Of a stretch of 6,075 nucleotides of DNA, positions 5,428 through 6,075 are shown piece by piece. Below the pieces are notes generated by a model. That model worked only from the letters and a program-made list of their open reading frames with translations, was not told the DNA's origin and searched no databases. The position numbers and the translations under genes are program-made. The stretch lies in the NCBI GenBank assembly GCA_012799425.1, contig JAAZLF010000390.1, positions 1 through 6,075 of the forward strand. The letters run 5' to 3'. The stretch comes from Actinomycetales bacterium. GTDB taxonomy: Bacteria; Actinomycetota; Actinomycetes; Actinomycetales; Dermabacteraceae. Position 1 is the first letter of the stretch; each line of letters opens with the position of its first letter.

Positions 5428-5434
5428 GGAAGGA
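5428..5434 (+). promoter_or_regulatory. Ribosome binding site fixing the HTH gene start
   Basis: GGAAGGA ends 6 nt before the ATG at 5441. Earlier in-frame ATGs at 5375 and 5402 lack such a site, and the residues they would add match nothing in the family. Confidence 0.75.
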
Positions 5435-5440
5435 TCGTCG

Positions 5441-5668
5441 ATGACGCCACGCTTCGTCCCGCTGTCTGATGTCGCAGAGACTCTCTCGATCTCTGCGTCC
5501 CAGGCGTATGCCCTGGTGCGGTCCGGAGAGCTGCGAGCGATCAAGGTCGGAGGGCGCGGCCAGTGGCGGGTCGAGGTCACGGAGATCGAGTCGTACATCC
5601 AGCGCAGCTACGAGGCGACTGAACACATCCTCCAGGAAGAACGCCGGAAGGCGGAGCAGAAGGGCTGA
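5441..5668 (+). CDS. Small BldC/excisionase-like winged helix-turn-helix protein
   Basis: The 75-residue product begins MTPRFVPLSDVAETLSIS. Residues 7-27 (LSDVAETLSISASQAYALVRS) form the helix-turn-helix, and 28-48 (GELRAIKVGGRGQWRVEVTEI) the wing with the GGRGQWRV motif typical of actinobacterial proteins related to BldC and phage excisionases (MerR-like superfamily). A short charged C-terminal helix follows (about 53-74, ending EERRKAEQKG). Members bind DNA in the cytoplasm; BldC of Streptomyces is a developmental regulator that binds cooperatively to direct repeats. It is a close-spaced divergent neighbour of the SAF operon, so regulation of that operon and of itself is plausible but inferred. 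It is not evidence of a prophage: no integrase or attachment site is present. The gene converges on the right-edge gene. Calling it bldC itself would go too far. Confidence 0.88.
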   Translation: MTPRFVPLSDVAETLSISASQAYALVRSGELRAIKVGGRGQWRVEVTEIESYIQRSYEATEHILQEERRKAEQKG

Positions 5669-5703
5669 CTGCCTCTCCTCCACGGTGCTGAGCCGGCAGC
5701 CCT
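5661..5703. terminator. Hairpin spanning the ends of two convergent genes
   Basis: AGGGCTG (5661-5667) pairs with CAGCCCT (5697-5703). The left arm includes the first two bases of the HTH gene's TGA (5666-5668), and the right arm ends in the stop codon of the minus-strand gene (5703-5705). A shorter alternative pairing, GCTG (5687-5690) with CAGC (5697-5700), could compete. The stem is modest and the loop is 29 nt, so this is less certain than the other two terminators. Confidence 0.45.
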
Positions 5704-6075
5704 CAGCGAGGCAGCACTGCGAGCAGCGAGGCGCTCGCCACCGTGAGCCGTTCCGATCCGGGCGCTACGACCGATTCCCCTGTCGGCAGTGACTGGATAT
5801 CCAGGGTGTCTGCACCCACGGCCGCGATCCTGCCGATGAGGCCACCCGCGGTCGTCTCCAGTCTCACCACGCTGCGGTCGCGCGCGATCTCCCGCAGCAC
5901 GGAGCCGAGACCGAGAGGTGAGCGCAGCGTCTCCTCCTGCGGTCGAGCTCTGGTGGGAAGCCCGTGCACCAGCACGATCGCACCGAGCGGCACCACGGAA
6001 CGACGCGTTCCGCCCTCCCGCAGCGCGACCCCGTCACTTCCGACCTCCTCCACGGCACCGCTTACCCGCAGCCCC
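5703..6075 (-). CDS. Protein with two tandem Sm-like beta-barrel modules (N-terminus cut by the window)
   Basis: The frame is open from the right edge to the stop at 5705-5703, giving 123 visible residues. A GTG at 6053 could be a start, but the reading continues upstream as GLRVSGAVEEVGSDGVAL, and the strand pattern of the first module needs those residues, so the gene most likely begins outside the window. Two similar modules can be seen. The first has SGAVEEVGSDGVAL followed by VVPLGAIVLVHGLP; the second has IGRIAAVGADTLDI followed by LTVASASLLAVLP. Each looks like a small barrel of the Sm/LSm or SH3 kind (G-x-V/I-x-x-VG-x-D-x-L-x-I, then a closing hydrophobic pair of strands). I recall similar uncharacterised actinobacterial proteins but cannot give a family name or function. 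No membrane span or catalytic motif is visible. It converges on the HTH gene. Confidence 0.7.
   Translation of the reverse strand, partial: GLRVSGAVEEVGSDGVALREGGTRRSVVPLGAIVLVHGLPTRARPQEETLRSPLGLGSVLREIARDRSVVRLETTAGGLIGRIAAVGADTLDIQSLPTGESVVAPGSERLTVASASLLAVLPR

Larger units (their letters stand above)
5228..5440. promoter_or_regulatory. Divergent control region between the SAF operon and the HTH gene
   Basis: No gene fits in these 213 bases. They must hold the promoters of the minus-strand SAF-ATPase-DUF6912 operon and of the plus-strand HTH gene. The most striking content is the inverted repeat at 5316-5364. Both arms contain CACAAT facing outward, 4 of 6 to a -10 box, but I cannot find matching -35 boxes. 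Nearer the SAF start the sequence has short GC-rich inverted repeats, such as TAGCC at 5248-5252 with GGCTA at 5276-5280, which could fold in the leader. Confidence 0.6.

Noticed and set aside
5375..5440. N-terminal extension of the HTH protein from the ATG at 5375
   Set aside because: The added 22 residues match nothing in the family, and the ATG at 5441 has a strong ribosome site.
5441..5668. Excisionase of an integrated element
   Set aside because: The wHTH matches chromosomal BldC-like regulators; no integrase, attachment repeats or composition change are seen nearby.
5228..5683. Upstream extension of the SAF protein to 365 residues
   Set aside because: It would run through the control region and antisense to the HTH gene; the GTG at 5227 has a good ribosome site and precedes the membrane anchor.
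5793..5804. Perfect 12-bp palindrome CTGGATATCCAG inside the right-edge gene
   Set aside because: It lies in coding sequence for LDIQ within a conserved-looking module and has no partner sites; probably chance.
1..6075. A previously undescribed defence or mobile system
   Set aside because: All recognisable genes are vertically inherited actinobacterial housekeeping or regulatory families; no nuclease, toxin-antitoxin, transposase, CRISPR or phage gene is visible.

Overview
The window reads as an ordinary, gene-dense piece of chromosome from a high-GC actinomycete. The evidence is the GC-rich sequence, a near-canonical WhiB1, a PdtaS-type sensor kinase convergent to it, and actinobacterial families such as DUF2505, a DUF6912-like protein and a small BldC-like wHTH protein. 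From the style of the proteins I would guess Micrococcales (Dermabacteraceae/Brachybacterium-like), but this is a guess. I see no mobile element, CRISPR, tRNA or rRNA.

Layout. Bases 1-69 may hold the N-terminus of a minus-strand gene leaving the left edge, behind a leaderless-type -10. Bases 70-434 are non-coding and form the upstream region of whiB1, with a weak promoter candidate and a CRP-like half-palindrome. whiB1 (435-683, +) converges on pdtaS (787-2280, -) across a two-hairpin terminator. pdtaS is divergent from a DUF2505 gene (2387-2893, +) and appears to start without a Shine-Dalgarno. The DUF2505 gene converges on a three-gene minus-strand operon that runs 5227 to 2915: a membrane-anchored SAF-domain protein, a CpaE/ParA-like ATPase and a DUF6912-like protein. 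The genes in it overlap by 4 nt or lie 4 nt apart. A divergent regulatory region (5228-5440) with a perfect 9-bp inverted repeat separates this operon from a BldC-like wHTH gene (5441-5668, +). That gene converges on a partial minus-strand gene at the right edge, whose product looks like two tandem small beta-barrels.

How the genes may work together. WhiB1 (a nitric-oxide-reactive Fe-S transcription factor) and PdtaS (a cytosolic histidine kinase whose mycobacterial homologue responds to NO and copper) sit side by side, as in Mycobacterium. The SAF/CpaE-like pair recalls the CpaB/CpaE parts of Tad/Flp pilus systems, but no secretion ATPase, pilin or TadB/C is visible. The ATPase lacks both lysines of the deviant Walker A motif and carries an N-terminal pseudo-receiver, so its role is open. 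The most useful leads are this operon with its symmetric divergent control region, the loss of one of two GAF cysteines in PdtaS, and the repeated pattern of convergent genes ending at or in shared hairpin stems. I find no convincing new defence or biosynthetic system.
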